6,392 bases of DNA from Deltaproteobacteria bacterium (GTDB taxonomy: Bacteria; Desulfobacterota; Desulfovibrionia; Desulfovibrionales; Desulfovibrionaceae). The DNA lies in the NCBI GenBank assembly GCA_031280335.1, contig JAITGZ010000264.1, positions 1 through 6,392 of the forward strand, in the 5' to 3' direction. The notes beneath the pieces are model-generated. The model saw only the letters and a program-made list of their open reading frames with translations, ran no database searches and was not told where the DNA came from. Positions within the stretch are counted from its first letter, which is position 1; each line of letters opens with the position of its first letter. A program made the position numbers and the translations under genes. Below, piece by piece: positions 6,131 to 6,392 of this stretch.

Positions 6131-6392
6131 TGGGAACTAGAAGTCATTTCATAATTCTGGAAAAAGTCATGAAATCGGTGTAATCGAATTTCATGAGCAA
6201 ATACCAAAGATTAACGGATGAACAATGGGCGATTTTGGAACCTCTCCTTGTGGGAGAACCTTCCTCTGCACGGGGGAGACCTTCCATCCATGATGACCGT
6301 TCTGTAATGAACGGCATCCTGTGGGTATTGCGCACTGGCGCTGCCTGGGCTGACTTGCCGGGGAGATTTCCATCTTCATCAACCTGTTATCG
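6131..6392 (+). mobile_element. IS5-family insertion sequence, left part; runs past the window
   Basis: The transposase beginning at 6193 shows that an insertion sequence enters here; its right end is outside the window. The left boundary is not fixed by sequence alone. It most likely falls in 6128-6146, where a TAA (6128-6130) or CTAG (6137-6140) could be a target duplication, because IS5 subgroups duplicate short TNA or CTAG-like targets. Upstream of the transposase ATTTCAT (6146-6152), its inverse ATGAAAT (6169-6175) and ATTTCAT again (6188-6194) recur and may be binding or promoter elements. The element sits about 45-60 bp upstream of the folC start, in the opposite orientation. Confidence 0.6.
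6193..6392 (+). CDS. IS5-family transposase, N-terminal fragment (cut by window edge)
   Basis: The 66 residues visible are MSKYQRLTDEQWAILEPLL, then GRPSIHDDRSVMNGILW and VLRTGAAWADLPGRF, ending TCY. This is the N-terminal domain (DUF4096 type) seen in IS5-family transposases of the IS1031/IS427 kind. The usual form is LTDEQW, a GRP, D-R, NGILWVLRTGAPWRDLP pattern and then TCYRRF. The DDE catalytic residues would lie further right and cannot be seen, so whether the gene is intact is unknown. No strong ribosome-binding site precedes the ATG at 6193, which is common for transposases. Many such genes are read in two overlapping frames joined by a frameshift. Confidence 0.88.
   Translation, partial: MSKYQRLTDEQWAILEPLLVGEPSSARGRPSIHDDRSVMNGILWVLRTGAAWADLPGRFPSSSTCY

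Overview
The window carries ordinary chromosomal genes of a moderately GC-rich Gram-negative bacterium, with AT-richer intergenic gaps and a mobile element entering at the right edge. The protein style suggests a Desulfovibrio-like sulfate reducer (Desulfovibrionaceae). The cues are the FolC, ArgB and RlmH variants, the G-run/C-run compound hairpins between genes, and an AGAGCATTTT/AGAGCAATTT repeat family. This assignment is inference from pattern, not a database result.

Layout, left to right. Positions 1-242 hold no gene: there is an AT-rich stretch with a possible leftward promoter, then a GC-rich double hairpin. On the minus strand follow a membrane-anchored TPR-like protein (243-944) with a good promoter in front of it, and a secreted protein with a six-cysteine N-terminal domain and a long proline-rich tail (1074-2495). 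The gap before the secreted protein (2496-2635) holds a cluster of short direct and inverted repeats. Next on the minus strand is a TsaC/YrdC-type threonylcarbamoyl-AMP synthase (2636-3271). Only 29 bp away and divergent is rlmH on the plus strand (3301-3765), which starts with TTG. A 10-bp palindrome between the two starts supplies a Shine-Dalgarno core to both genes.

rlmH converges on a tight minus-strand pair, folC then argB (6086-3858), separated by 3 bp. Between the 3' ends of rlmH and argB lie a hairpin and a weak terminator. Upstream of folC, on the plus strand, a partial IS5-family transposase starts at 6193 and runs off the window.

Functionally, four genes are housekeeping: tsaC modifies tRNA (t6A37), rlmH methylates 23S rRNA, folC makes folate polyglutamates and argB acts in arginine synthesis. 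The two left-hand genes encode envelope proteins: one is probably an inner-membrane protein with a periplasmic helical-repeat domain, the other is exported and of unknown function. I found no defence system, CRISPR array, tRNA or rRNA. The least explained items are the cysteine/proline-rich secreted protein, the repeat cluster in front of it, and the shared ribosome-binding palindrome. I do not claim a new biological system.
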